A DNA stretch of 64,000 bases from JANMMJ01 sp031373255 (GTDB lineage Bacteria; Pseudomonadota; Alphaproteobacteria; Rhizobiales; Aestuariivirgaceae). A program made the position numbers and the translations under genes. Location: contig JANMMJ010000092.1 in the NCBI GenBank assembly GCA_031373255.1, forward strand, positions 25,407 through 89,406, given 5' to 3'. The notes under the pieces were generated by a model. It was not told the DNA's origin. It searched no databases and saw nothing but the letters and a program-made list of their open reading frames with translations. This document shows positions 26,122 through 33,469 of the stretch, piece after piece (positions within the stretch are counted from its first letter, which is position 1; every line of letters begins with the position of its first letter).

Positions 26122-26451
26122 TTACAGGTGGCTGATCTTGATGATGTGACCAGCAAGGTTGACCTTCACCTTGAAGGGCTGGCCGAATTTCCACGCCGTG
26201 TACTGGTACACGGGCTTGCCGCAGTCGAACGCATTCACGTTGTAGAACCCATGGTTCCGCACGATATGGCGGCCTGTACCGCAGCTCACGCCCCAGTAGG
26301 GGTTGTAGGCGGGATAGGGGTTGTAGCCTGGGTAGAAACCCCCGCCGATATTGATGTCGATATTGACCTTGGCCTGGGCCTGTTCGGCGGGAGCAGCGGC
26401 GGAAATGGCGGCGGCGATGGCGGCGGTGGCGATGAGGGACTTCGTGAACAT
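26122..26451 (-). CDS. Small secreted protein, paralogue 1 of 3
   Basis: 109 residues. The signal peptide (MFTKSLIATAAIAAAISAAAPAEQAQA) is followed by KVNIDINIGGGFYPGYNP, a Tyr/Pro/Gly-rich linker, and the shared C-terminal domain VSCGTGRHIVRNHGF, then AFDCGKPVYQYTAWK, ending NLAGHIIKISHL. Two Cys are conserved with the paralogues at 25524 and 24915. It is the first of the tandem set and is followed by a terminator, so it is probably expressed separately from the other two. Upstream on its strand is a CATGAACG...GTTCAGGC arrangement also found before paralogue 2. Confidence 0.75.
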   Translation of the reverse strand: MFTKSLIATAAIAAAISAAAPAEQAQAKVNIDINIGGGFYPGYNPYPAYNPYWGVSCGTGRHIVRNHGFYNVNAFDCGKPVYQYTAWKFGQPFKVKVNLAGHIIKISHL

Positions 26452-26579
26452 GGGACGTTCTCCTGGGGTTCGGTGCGTTTCCGATGACCGTCTTGGCCAT
26501 CCATGGACGCGAAACTAGCCTCGCCTGCCTGAACCCGGCTGGAACCTTTCGTTCATGTGACGTTTAGATTTTGCCAGCC

Positions 26580-26606
26580 CTTGAAAATCGAAATCGCCTT
26601 CTTAAT
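26580..26606 (+). promoter_or_regulatory. Candidate heat-shock (sigma-32) promoter for Hsp20
   Basis: CTTGAAA (26580-26586) matches the alphaproteobacterial RpoH -35 element, and CTTAAT (26601-26606) lies 14 bases further on in the -10 position. The spacing is RpoH-like, shorter than the 17 bases of a housekeeping promoter. A transcript starting near 26613 would carry the thermometer structure below. Confidence 0.45.
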
Positions 26607-26612
26607 TTCCTC

Positions 26613-26701
26613 TCTGGGTGCCCGCGAAGGGGCCCGCGAACCGAATGCCCGGCAACTGGCGGGCGTAACCAATTGCACCTTGCTCATGGAGGATGTGCGC
26701 T
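26613..26701 (+). promoter_or_regulatory. ROSE-type RNA thermometer before hsp20
   Basis: The 5' untranslated region folds into serial hairpins: GCCC/GGGC (26620-26633), GCCCG/CGGGC (26647-26664) and, last, GCAC (26675-26678) pairing with GTGC (26695-26698). The last hairpin encloses CTTGCTC opposite GAGGAT. In it the TTGCT segment pairs with the Shine-Dalgarno GGAGGA, leaving one G bulged or in a G-G pair, the hallmark of ROSE elements, which hide the ribosome site at low temperature and open on heating. This recognition is from the conserved 3' motif and position; no folding calculation was run. Confidence 0.75.
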
Positions 26702-27154
26702 ATGTTTGATTTGTCCCCTCTCTATCGTTCCACCGTTGGCTTTGACCGTCTGGCCCAAATGTTTGACGACCTTTCGGCTTTCGAGGCCCCAACCTACCCG
26801 CCCTACAATATCGAGCGGATCGGCGAGGACCAGTACCGCATCACCATGGCGGTCGCGGGCTTCACGCCAGAGGACGTCAACCTCGAGGTCAAGCAGAACA
26901 CCCTTACGGTTACCGGCAAGAAAACCGACAAGCCTGAGTCCAAGACCGAATATCTTCACCAGGGCATTGCCGGCCGCGCCTTCGAGCGCCGTTTCCAGCT
27001 TGCCGATCATGTTGAAGTGCTCGGTGCGGACATGGCCAATGGCCTGCTCCACATTACCCTGAAGCGCGAGATTCCCGAGGCGATGAAGCCCCGCACCATC
27101 GCGGTGAAGAGCGCCGGCGAGCCGAAGGTTCTGGAAGCCAGGAAGGCAGCTTGA
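26702..27154 (+). CDS. Small heat-shock protein, Hsp20 family
   Basis: 150 residues from ATG 26702. An ATG at 26693 is in frame but abuts GGAGG with no spacer, whereas 26702 has nine bases. The N-terminal FDLSPLYRSTVGFDRLAQM is typical of IbpA-class proteins. The alpha-crystallin domain spans about residues 35-125 (YNIERIGEDQYRITMAVAGF, then LTVTGKK and GLLHITLKREIPE). It acts as an ATP-independent holdase in the cytoplasm. Expression is likely controlled twice, by a sigma-32-like promoter and by the ROSE thermometer. An intrinsic terminator follows. Confidence 0.95.
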   Translation: MFDLSPLYRSTVGFDRLAQMFDDLSAFEAPTYPPYNIERIGEDQYRITMAVAGFTPEDVNLEVKQNTLTVTGKKTDKPESKTEYLHQGIAGRAFERRFQLADHVEVLGADMANGLLHITLKREIPEAMKPRTIAVKSAGEPKVLEARKAA

Positions 27155-27199
27155 GCTGCCCGTTGAACAAGAAGGCAGCCTGAGCTGCCTGTTGAATGA
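27142..27199 (+). repeat. 29-base tandem duplication across the hsp20 stop
   Basis: Bases 27142-27170 and 27171-27199 are two copies of one 29-base unit with four differences. Each contains GGCAGC-yTGA-GCTGCC, a 6-base-pair hairpin whose loop in the first copy contains the hsp20 stop codon TGA. The second copy is non-coding. Confidence 0.8.
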
Positions 27200-27200
27200 G

Positions 27201-27227
27201 AGGGCGCCCGCAGGGGCGCCCTTTTTG
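27201..27227 (+). terminator. Intrinsic terminator of hsp20
   Basis: AGGGCGCCC (27201-27209) and GGGCGCCCT (27214-27222) form a perfect 9-base-pair stem with a GCAG loop, followed by TTTTTGTTT. The T-run is on the plus side only, so it serves hsp20 and not the convergent aldolase gene. Confidence 0.9.
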
Positions 27228-27229
27228 TT

Positions 27230-28282
27230 TCAGGCGAGTTCCTTGACCAGCTTGACGAAGCGGTTCACGTCGTCTTCTGGCGTTGCAAACGACAGCACGA
27301 AACGCACGAAGATGTCGTCATCGGCAATTGCATCGCCGAGGCTGTCCGGCATCCAGTCATAGAATTTGACGCCGGCCTTCTGCAGCTTGTCATTCAATGT
27401 CCGGGGAATAATCGCGAACACTTCATTCGCATCGACCGGATTGGGAATGCGGATCTGGCTTGATGTTGCAAGACCGCTGGCAAGCCTGGCCGCCAGCCCA
27501 TTGGCGCGTTTGGCATTTTCGAGCCACAAGCCATCTTTCAGATAGGCCAGCATCTGCGCCCCGAGATAGCGGCTCTTCGACACGAGCTGTCCCGAACGCA
27601 TGCGCCGGTAGAGGAAATCCTCGGCGAGCTTTGTGTCGAAGAACACCACTGCCTCAAGCAGCATTGCCCCGTTCTTTGTCGCCCCGAAGGTCATCACATC
27701 GACCCCCGCTTTCCACGTGATTTCGGAGGGACGAACAGAGAGCCCCGCCACCGCATTGGCGAAGCGCGCACCATCCATGTGAAGCTTCATGCCCCTTGGC
27801 CGGATCAGCGCTGAAATTGCCTTGATCTCGTCCGGCGAATAGACCGTGCCAAGCTCGGTGGCATTGGTGATCGAGACGGCTGCCGGCTTTGGATCATGTT
27901 CGCCTCGGATGAACCCCTTGAGCGTCTTTTCGATCAGTGGCGGCGTGATCTTGCCGCCGCTGCCGTGCAGGCCAAGGATCTTGGCTCCCCCCGTGAAGAA
28001 CTCCGGCGAATTGCACTCGTCACACGAAATATGCGCTTCCGCATGGCACATCACCGCGCCATAGGGCGGAGTAATCGAAGACAGTGCAAGTCCATTGGCC
28101 GCCGTCCCCGTTGTCACGAGAAAGGCCCGCACCTCTTTCTCAAAAACTTCCGAGAGCATTTCCTCGGATTTCTTGGAGAGATCGTCGCCCCCATAGGAGG
28201 GCACGGTCCCTGCATTCGCCTCGCTAAGTGCGGCAAGAATACGTGGATGCACGCCATAGACATTGTCTGAAGCAAAATTCAT
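27230..28282 (-). CDS. ltaE: Low-specificity L-threonine aldolase
   Basis: 350 residues, a fold-type I PLP enzyme. It opens FASDNVYGVHPRIL, with the SDN motif of threonine aldolases. Active-site residues are H84 (HAEAHISCDE, stacks on PLP), D170 and R173 (LHMDGARFANA) and the Schiff-base K203 (MTFGATKNG). It splits threonine or allo-threonine to glycine and acetaldehyde. It is a single gene, convergent with hsp20, with a 158-base gap to the divergent secreted-protein gene. Confidence 0.9.
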   Translation of the reverse strand: MNFASDNVYGVHPRILAALSEANAGTVPSYGGDDLSKKSEEMLSEVFEKEVRAFLVTTGTAANGLALSSITPPYGAVMCHAEAHISCDECNSPEFFTGGAKILGLHGSGGKITPPLIEKTLKGFIRGEHDPKPAAVSITNATELGTVYSPDEIKAISALIRPRGMKLHMDGARFANAVAGLSVRPSEITWKAGVDVMTFGATKNGAMLLEAVVFFDTKLAEDFLYRRMRSGQLVSKSRYLGAQMLAYLKDGLWLENAKRANGLAARLASGLATSSQIRIPNPVDANEVFAIIPRTLNDKLQKAGVKFYDWMPDSLGDAIADDDIFVRFVLSFATPEDDVNRFVKLVKELA

Positions 28283-28344
28283 GAGACCTCGCTGTTTGGG
28301 AACCTCTTAGAGCGGACCACCGGAATTCGCCAGAGCACGGGATT

Positions 28345-28437
28345 GAACGAATTATCGTTCGAATTCCCTAGCGTAATTCCCTTGGATAAACTAACCTTCC
28401 CTTGCGAGAGGAGTTCTCGCTTCACTTTAGGGAGGAC
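28345..28437 (+). promoter_or_regulatory. Inverted repeat and leader hairpin before the NTF2-like gene
   Basis: GAACGA-ATTA-TCGTTC (28345-28360) is a perfect inverted repeat in the aldolase/NTF2 divergent gap. GCGAGA (28404-28409) and TCTCGC (28415-28420) form a hairpin 11 bases before the Shine-Dalgarno AGGGAGGA. Either may be regulatory; there is no further evidence. Confidence 0.35.
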
Positions 28438-28440
28438 GTA

Positions 28441-28881
28441 ATGAATCGATTTCGTGCCACTCTACTCTCGGCCAGCCTGCTCTTGGCCATACCGTCAGCC
28501 GCCATTGCCGGAGAAATGGAAGACAAGGTGACGGCCGCCTATTCCGCTTGGGACGCCGCCTTCAATACCGGCGACGCCAAGGCCGTCGCCGCATTCTATG
28601 CGGACGGCGCAACATTCTTGCCCGCAGATCACCAGATTATCGAGGGGCCTGCAGGTGTTGAGAAGTTCTTTGCCGGTCTGTTCTCAAACGGCATCACCGG
28701 CCACAAGCTCGAAATGATCAAGGCGGGCGGCGACGATAAAATGCTCGTCGGCGCCGCCAAATGGTCGGTCCAGGGCAAGGACGCAAATGGCGCCGCCGCA
28801 ACATTCAGTGGCGTTGCGACCCACGTTTTTGCCAAACAGGATGACGGCAGCTACAAGCTGATGCTGCACACCTTCAATTGA
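28441..28881 (+). CDS. Secreted NTF2-like protein (DUF4440/SgcJ-EcaC type)
   Basis: 146 residues from ATG 28441, preceded by AGGGAGGA at good spacing. A signal peptide (MNRFRATLLSASLLLAIPSAAIA) is followed by a cone-shaped NTF2-like fold: YSAWDAAFNTGDAKAVAAFY is the family's opening helix pair, then FLPADHQIIEGPAGVEKFF, and GVATHVFAKQDDGSYKLMLHTFN at the end. Family members bind small hydrophobic ligands or act as isomerase-like enzymes, and some accompany peptide or antibiotic loci; no substrate is suggested here. It is exported, so probably periplasmic. Confidence 0.82.
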   Translation: MNRFRATLLSASLLLAIPSAAIAGEMEDKVTAAYSAWDAAFNTGDAKAVAAFYADGATFLPADHQIIEGPAGVEKFFAGLFSNGITGHKLEMIKAGGDDKMLVGAAKWSVQGKDANGAAATFSGVATHVFAKQDDGSYKLMLHTFN

Positions 28882-28929
28882 TCTTTTGCCGTCGGGAGCC
28901 CTGCATTCGCCGGGGTTCCCGCACTGCCT

Positions 28930-29367
28930 CTATGCATTCCTTCTGATCAGGTGGTCGACCGACAGGGCCCCGGGCCCATACTTGATGATCAGCAGCAGGA
29001 CCGCCGCCCACAGGCCATGGGTGACATAAGCTTCCGGATAAACAAAAATCTCGATGACCAAAGTCATGCCGAGCAGGGCGAGGGCTGAAAACCGTGACGC
29101 CAGGCCGATGATGAGCAGCACCGAAAAGACATGCTCCGAAACCTGCGCCAGAAGGGCTGAAATATCCGCAGGCAGCAGCGGCACCTTGTACTCTTCCTGA
29201 AACAGGAACAGCGTCTTGTCGTTCACATGAAAGATGTTCCAGCCATCGACCTTGGTGCGGCCCGAATTCCAGAACACCAGACCGATGACGACACGCGCCA
29301 GAAGCGCATGAAGCGAATGCGGGAAGCGCTCCATGAGCCCGATGATCGACAGGATGAGACTTTTCAT
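28930..29367 (-). CDS. DoxX-family membrane protein of the bufferin operon
   Basis: 145 residues with four hydrophobic helices (for example ALLARVVIGLVFWNSGRTKV, HVFSVLLIIGLASRFSALAL and GLWAAVLLLIIKYGPGALSVDHLI). The SGRTKVDGW segment after helix 1 and the final DHLIRR are DoxX-type. The start overlaps the previous stop by four bases (ATGA), tying it to bufC and bufB. DoxX-like proteins are common last members of bufferin loci and are thought to help with redox or metal handling in the membrane; this is family-level knowledge, not visible in the sequence. Confidence 0.85.
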   Translation of the reverse strand: MKSLILSIIGLMERFPHSLHALLARVVIGLVFWNSGRTKVDGWNIFHVNDKTLFLFQEEYKVPLLPADISALLAQVSEHVFSVLLIIGLASRFSALALLGMTLVIEIFVYPEAYVTHGLWAAVLLLIIKYGPGALSVDHLIRRNA

Positions 29368-30083
29368 GATTTCTCCTCGAAACTGAATTCCGTGATGATA
29401 CGGAGTGAAAGCAGGCCTGTGAGTTGCGCTTGCAGGTCGAAGCCAGTGTATCGCGCGGAGGCCAGTTGCACCGCTTCACCAAGTGCGTTGCCTTCAGAAA
29501 GCACCTTGAGAAACGCCGCGGTATCGGGCGCCACGACCCGCGCGATCACCTCCGCCTCTGGCCGGTAGACCAGCACATGCTCGGCCGCAGCGCGCGCAAT
29601 GCCCTCGGCGTCGTCCTGCCATATCGAGGCAATGGGATGAGCCGAAGCCACCAGACCGAAACTCGGGTGAAAGACAAGAACCAGGCTTGCCAGCTTCTCC
29701 TGTGCCAGCGCGGCAAATGCCGAAGCGTCCAGCGGTGCAATGTCCGCCGCATGGTAGGCGCGCCACCACGCGCTTTCGAGGCGTGCAACATCCGCCAGAT
29801 GGGCAACTGCACTCGCCCCTTCGTGCCCGGCAATAAAATCCGGAAAGTCGGCGCCGTAGTCGATCAGCACCGCCGATTGTGGCGGACTGTTCAACGCGAA
29901 CCTGCCCGCCAAGGCTGCAAAGGACTGCTCGCCCACAAGCCGCCTCACCTGTGGATACCGCACTGCCAGCGCGTTGACCAAGGCTGACGCCACATTGTTG
30001 CGGTAAACGCGAAATCGGTGCCCGGGATTGAGCCCCACGGGCACTGGCATGGAACCGTCGATCAGGGCGTCTGCGAAGCTCAT
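29364..30083 (-). CDS. bufC: BufC/HvfC-type protein (DUF2063), RiPP partner protein
   Basis: 239 residues. The N-terminal DUF2063 domain is recognisable by FADALIDG, RFRVYRNNVASALVNALAVRYPQVRRLVG and an Ala/Trp-rich helical middle (HLADVARLESAWWRAYHAAD). Proteins of this type accompany DUF692 oxidases and help them recognise the precursor peptide. The start codon overlaps the bufB stop (ATGA) and its own stop overlaps the doxX start, giving a tightly coupled cassette. Older annotation calls this a putative DNA-binding domain, which the operon context does not support. Confidence 0.85.
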   Translation of the reverse strand: MSFADALIDGSMPVPVGLNPGHRFRVYRNNVASALVNALAVRYPQVRRLVGEQSFAALAGRFALNSPPQSAVLIDYGADFPDFIAGHEGASAVAHLADVARLESAWWRAYHAADIAPLDASAFAALAQEKLASLVLVFHPSFGLVASAHPIASIWQDDAEGIARAAAEHVLVYRPEAEVIARVVAPDTAAFLKVLSEGNALGEAVQLASARYTGFDLQAQLTGLLSLRIITEFSFEEKS

Positions 30084-30934
30084 GCCACACGCCTCACCGC
30101 ATTCTGCCGCAGTATGGCATCTGCCTGCCGTGCTTCACCCACAAGTTCGGCAAGTGGCGGCACATCCGCATCGCGCTCGATCAGGGTAGCCAACGGTCCG
30201 GTCTTGTCGATGACATGGGCATAGAGGTCCCACACCGGGTCGGCCACCGCATGGCCATGATCGTCGATCAGCAGCGTTTCACCGTCATCGTCCCGCTGCG
30301 CATCATGACCGCCAAGATGAATTTCCTTCACATGTGCCAGCGGATAGGCGTCGATATAGGCATGCGCCGAAAATTTGAGGTTTGTCGCGGAAATGAACAC
30401 GTTGTTGACGTCGAGCAGCAGTCCGCAGCCGGTGCGCCGCACAACTTTTTCAATAAACGCTGCCTCGCTATAGGTGCTCTCGGCAAAGGACAGATAGCTC
30501 GTCGGGTTCTCCAGCAGCATCTGCCGCCCGACTGCTTCCTGAACCTGGTCGATATGGCTGCACACATGCGCCAGTGTTTCATCCGTGTACGGAAGGGGTA
30601 AAAGGTCGGCCAGGTAGCTCTCGTGCGTCGACCATGCCAGGTGCTCGGAAAACAGCCCCGGCTCGTAGCGCCGGTTCAGCTCCTTGAGCCGCGCCAGATG
30701 GGTGAGGTCGAGCGGCCTTGTGCCCCCGATCGACAGGCCCACACCATGCAGCGACAGCGGATAATTCCCGCGGATCGCTTCAAGATAGCGATGCGGCGGA
30801 CCGCCGGCACCCATGTAGTTCTCGGCATGGATTTCCACAAAGCCAAGCTCAGGCGCGGTCGAAAGGATATCACGGTAATGCTCGGCCTTGAGCCCGATGC
30901 CCCCGCGCGCCGGTATGCTTGCGTCAATCCGCAT
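30080..30934 (-). CDS. bufB: DUF692 multinuclear iron oxidase (BufB-type)
   Basis: 284 residues, a TIM-barrel iron enzyme of the MbnB/BufB family. Candidate metal ligands line up with family blocks: E38 (VEIHAENY), H63 (SLHGVGLSIG), E97-H98 (FSEHLAW), E142-N143 (LLENPTSY), D175 (LLLDVNNVF), E204, H206 and H210 (VKEIHLGGH) and E253. Such enzymes use iron and oxygen to modify Cys residues of a precursor peptide to oxazolone/thioamide or thiooxazole-type heterocycles. The likely substrate is the Cys-containing peptide encoded 51 bases upstream. Confidence 0.92.
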   Translation of the reverse strand: MRIDASIPARGGIGLKAEHYRDILSTAPELGFVEIHAENYMGAGGPPHRYLEAIRGNYPLSLHGVGLSIGGTRPLDLTHLARLKELNRRYEPGLFSEHLAWSTHESYLADLLPLPYTDETLAHVCSHIDQVQEAVGRQMLLENPTSYLSFAESTYSEAAFIEKVVRRTGCGLLLDVNNVFISATNLKFSAHAYIDAYPLAHVKEIHLGGHDAQRDDDGETLLIDDHGHAVADPVWDLYAHVIDKTGPLATLIERDADVPPLAELVGEARQADAILRQNAVRRVA

Positions 30935-30985
30935 GGCGATGCCCCGGAAATGAAAAGAGGCGCCGTAATGGGCGCCCCTGCTGTG

Positions 30986-31276
30986 TCACGAAGGTCTCTT
31001 GATCGGCTCGAGCGAGCCGTTGCCGAGCGGTGTTTCCGTCGTTGCACAGGAATCCTTTGGCACCAGCTTCCAGGAATTGCCCTGGTAATCGATGGTCGAC
31101 GTGCCGGCACAGCTCGTGCCTTCGCCAGCCGCGCAATCGTTCTGTCCCTTGAGCGCCACGCCAAAGCACTTTTCCATATCGGCCGCCTGGGTCGGCTGCG
31201 CCACTGTTGCACCGGCGATGGCCGCCGTCATGGCTCCGGCGATAGCCAGCAGCATGCCTCTTTTAGACTGATCCAT
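30986..31276 (-). CDS. bufA: Bufferin-type precursor peptide (DUF2282)
   Basis: 96 residues from ATG 31276, with GGGAAAG upstream. A long N-terminal signal (residues about 7-31, ending QAA) precedes a compact core with four Cys: C37 (MEKCFGVALKGQNDC), C48, C56 (SCAGTS) and C77 (PKDSC). This is the DUF2282 pattern of bufferins, periplasmic peptides whose Cys residues are post-translationally modified and which bind copper. Unusually for RiPPs, the signal peptide remains part of the leader. The order bufA-bufB-bufC-doxX is complete here. Copper induction is expected from the family, but no promoter motif was identified. Confidence 0.9.
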   Translation of the reverse strand: MDQSKRGMLLAIAGAMTAAIAGATVAQPTQAADMEKCFGVALKGQNDCAAGEGTSCAGTSTIDYQGNSWKLVPKDSCATTETPLGNGSLEPIKRPS

Positions 31277-31401
31277 ATCTTTCCCTTTTTGTCCTGTTGC
31301 ATTTGACGGCTTCGGTTCTGTCGTGGCCGTTGTGACAATACTCACCAATCCTGCCTTCAACAGGAAATCAACACCACGTCATGATCTCATGGGGGGTGCA
31401 A

Positions 31402-32304
31402 TCACTTGCCCGTGACCTCACTACGCACTACCGGGTCCGCCTTGCTGCGGCTGTCGAGCAGCATGACGGCAACGCCGGCGCCTACGATCAGCACAATCCC
31501 GGCAATGGCGATCGCATTGGGCATCTCCCCGAAGATCGCAAACCCGAGCACCACCGCCCAGACGGTAAACGAATAGTAAAATGGCGCCACAGCCCGTGGG
31601 TTGGCCAGCCGGAACGCCAGGAAAATGAAAAAGTGCCCAAACATCAGGAACAGCCCGCCCAGCCCCATGAGCAGAATTTGATGGCCTGTCGGTGTAACCC
31701 AGGTCTCGAAGCTCGCCGTAAGGATGGCCGAAATGACCATGACTGCCATTACGGTCGCGAACGAAATGACCAGTCCCGGCACATCGCCCGGCACCTTGCG
31801 CGATACCAGATCGCGGCTTGCCGAGCCGAGCGCCGTAAACACTCCCAGAATGGCATAGCCCGAAGCTGCCGAAGCACCCGGTTGCGCCACCAGCAGCGCC
31901 CCGGCAACGCCAAAGCCAATCAGCGCCATCCGCCAAAATCCGATGCGTTCGCTCCAGATCAGCGACGCGCCGATCAGCACCATGAGCGGGGCGGTCTGGT
32001 AGATCGCCGTGATATCGCCAAGCGGCATGTGCCCGAGCGCCAGTATGAAGCTTGTGACCGCCACGATTTCGCACAGGCAGCGCAGCATGATCCAGCGGTT
32101 GAACATCAGGGAAACCTTCGGCGCATGGCCGAAGATTACAAGCATCGGCAGGCACCAAAGGCTCGCCGCCACGCCCCGCATGAACAGCACCTGAAGTGGC
32201 GGCGCATCCACCATGACGATTTTCATGCAGCAGTCATTGGCAACAAGCGTACCGGCGGCAAGAACCATGCAGCCGATGCCGCGCGAACTGGAAGGGGAAT
32301 TCAT
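31402..32304 (-). CDS. EamA/DMT-superfamily transporter
   Basis: 300 residues from ATG 32304. About ten hydrophobic helices are arranged as two EamA repeats: the first from GIGCMVLAAGTLVANDCCMKI, the second beginning near SGYAILGVFTALGSASRDLV. The family landmarks SFILALGHMPLGDITAIYQTAPL and FFIFLAFRLANPRAVAPFYYSFTVWAVVLGF are present, typical of RhaT-like metabolite exporters. The substrate cannot be predicted. It lies between the bufferin operon and the rhodanese gene and reads away from the latter. Confidence 0.9.
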   Translation of the reverse strand: MNSPSSSRGIGCMVLAAGTLVANDCCMKIVMVDAPPLQVLFMRGVAASLWCLPMLVIFGHAPKVSLMFNRWIMLRCLCEIVAVTSFILALGHMPLGDITAIYQTAPLMVLIGASLIWSERIGFWRMALIGFGVAGALLVAQPGASAASGYAILGVFTALGSASRDLVSRKVPGDVPGLVISFATVMAVMVISAILTASFETWVTPTGHQILLMGLGGLFLMFGHFFIFLAFRLANPRAVAPFYYSFTVWAVVLGFAIFGEMPNAIAIAGIVLIVGAGVAVMLLDSRSKADPVVRSEVTGK

Positions 32305-32471
32305 GGACGGGACGTGTACTTTGAAATCGCAAACAAAGCTTTGCCCGCTCTTTGCCACAAGCTTTGGCAATTCCGGCCCACTATTCGTCGTATTTCGGCA
32401 ACAGATTAGCGATTGGTAAATTAGATTGAATTATTGTCGTCACCGGAACCCCCGCATTGAAATGTGCAGTC

Positions 32472-32491
32472 CCGGACACTGGACTGTCCGG
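32472..32491. promoter_or_regulatory. Dyad operator candidate before the rhodanese gene
   Basis: CCGGACA-CTGGAC-TGTCCGG is a perfect 7-base inverted repeat 60 bases before the rhodanese gene. A related GGACAG/CTGTCC hairpin occurs at 33173-33191 on the other side of that gene. It could be the site of a dimeric regulator; none is encoded nearby. Confidence 0.4.
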
Positions 32492-32551
32492 CTGAAGGCT
32501 CCACTGCTTTTGATGTGAGTATCGAGTGACGTTGAGTGGAGTAGTTTTGCC

Positions 32552-33076
32552 ATGCCCCTGCCGCGCATTTCCCCCTCGGATGCAAAACTCCTGATCGACA
32601 ATGGCGCGTTGCTGATCGATATCCGCGAACTGGAAGAACACGCCCGCGAGCGCATCCCCGGCTCCCGCAATCACCCGCTCACCAACCTCCGCGAAGGCAC
32701 CATATCGGCCAATGCCCCGGCGGTGATCTTCCACTGCAAGTCCGGCAACCGCTCCGCCCTCAATGCCCGCTTGCTCGCCAATGCCACCAAGGACGTCGAT
32801 GCCTTTGTCATCGACGGTGGAATTGACGGCTGGAAAGCGGCCGGATTACCGATCGTCAAGGACTCGCTTCAGCCAATCGAGTTGGACCGCCAGGTGCACA
32901 TTGTGGCGGGAATCATCACCCTGATTGCCACTTTTCTGGGATATTTCATCAATCCGGTGTTTTACGGCGTATCGGCGGTTGTCGCTGTCGCCCTGATTAT
33001 CACCGGAATGACCGGCAGCAGCGCCATCAAGAAAGTGATGCGCGTCATGCCCTGGAACAAGATCCACGCGTCCTGA
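32552..33076 (+). CDS. Rhodanese-domain membrane protein (YgaP-like)
   Basis: 174 residues. Rhodanese domain 1-105: LLIDIRELEEHARERIPGS, then the catalytic loop HCKSGNRSALNARLL with its Cys persulfide site and IDGGIDGWKAAGLPI. A C-terminal pair of membrane helices (VAGIITLIATFLGYFINPVFYG and AVVAVALIITGMTG) matches the DUF2892 region of YgaP. It transfers sulfane sulfur at the inner face of the membrane. It stands alone and is followed by the long leader region of gltB. Confidence 0.9.
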   Translation: MPLPRISPSDAKLLIDNGALLIDIRELEEHARERIPGSRNHPLTNLREGTISANAPAVIFHCKSGNRSALNARLLANATKDVDAFVIDGGIDGWKAAGLPIVKDSLQPIELDRQVHIVAGIITLIATFLGYFINPVFYGVSAVVAVALIITGMTGSSAIKKVMRVMPWNKIHAS

Positions 33077-33469
33077 CGCCTCCCGGCACCTTTCAAGCAA
33101 TATTATTGCGTATTTCCGTCAGCCGCGATTCCTTCCTTGCGCGAAAGGGTTCGATCTGTCATTTATATCGAAAGGACAGTAAGGCTGTCCTATTATGGGC
33201 GCAACAGTCAGGAAAGTGCACCGGGAAATGATCCGGAGTGTCACCACCACGACAGCAACGACGGCAATTAATGCCGCGAAATGCGCCTGCACGCCCGCGC
33301 GAGCGACGAAACGCATCTGACGGATCGTCTCGGGCGCTCGCAACAGGCGCAAGGGAGCAACGATCCGCCAGGGAATGCCGGGCCGAAACAACCGGCAGCC
33401 CCAGGATCAGACCTCCTCGATGGAAGTGGCACCATAAGCCGGTTCACACTGGCCAAGGTGAGGGTATAA
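33077..33469 (+). promoter_or_regulatory. Long structured leader before gltB (393 bases without a gene)
   Basis: I find no credible gene here. The stretch has several hairpins: AGGACAG/CTGTCCT (33173-33191, 5-base loop), CGGATCGT/ACGATCCG (33321-33328 with 33360-33367, enclosing GCGC/GCGC) and TGCCGG/CCGGCA (33376-33397). The ribosome site AGGTGAGGG lies at about 33456-33464. Such a length with closing stems suggests a regulatory leader RNA for glutamate synthase, but I do not recognise a known riboswitch class, and no promoter is clear. Confidence 0.4.

Noticed and set aside
27142..27199. CRISPR-like or palindromic repeat array
   Set aside because: There are only two adjacent copies without spacers, one of them including the hsp20 stop codon.
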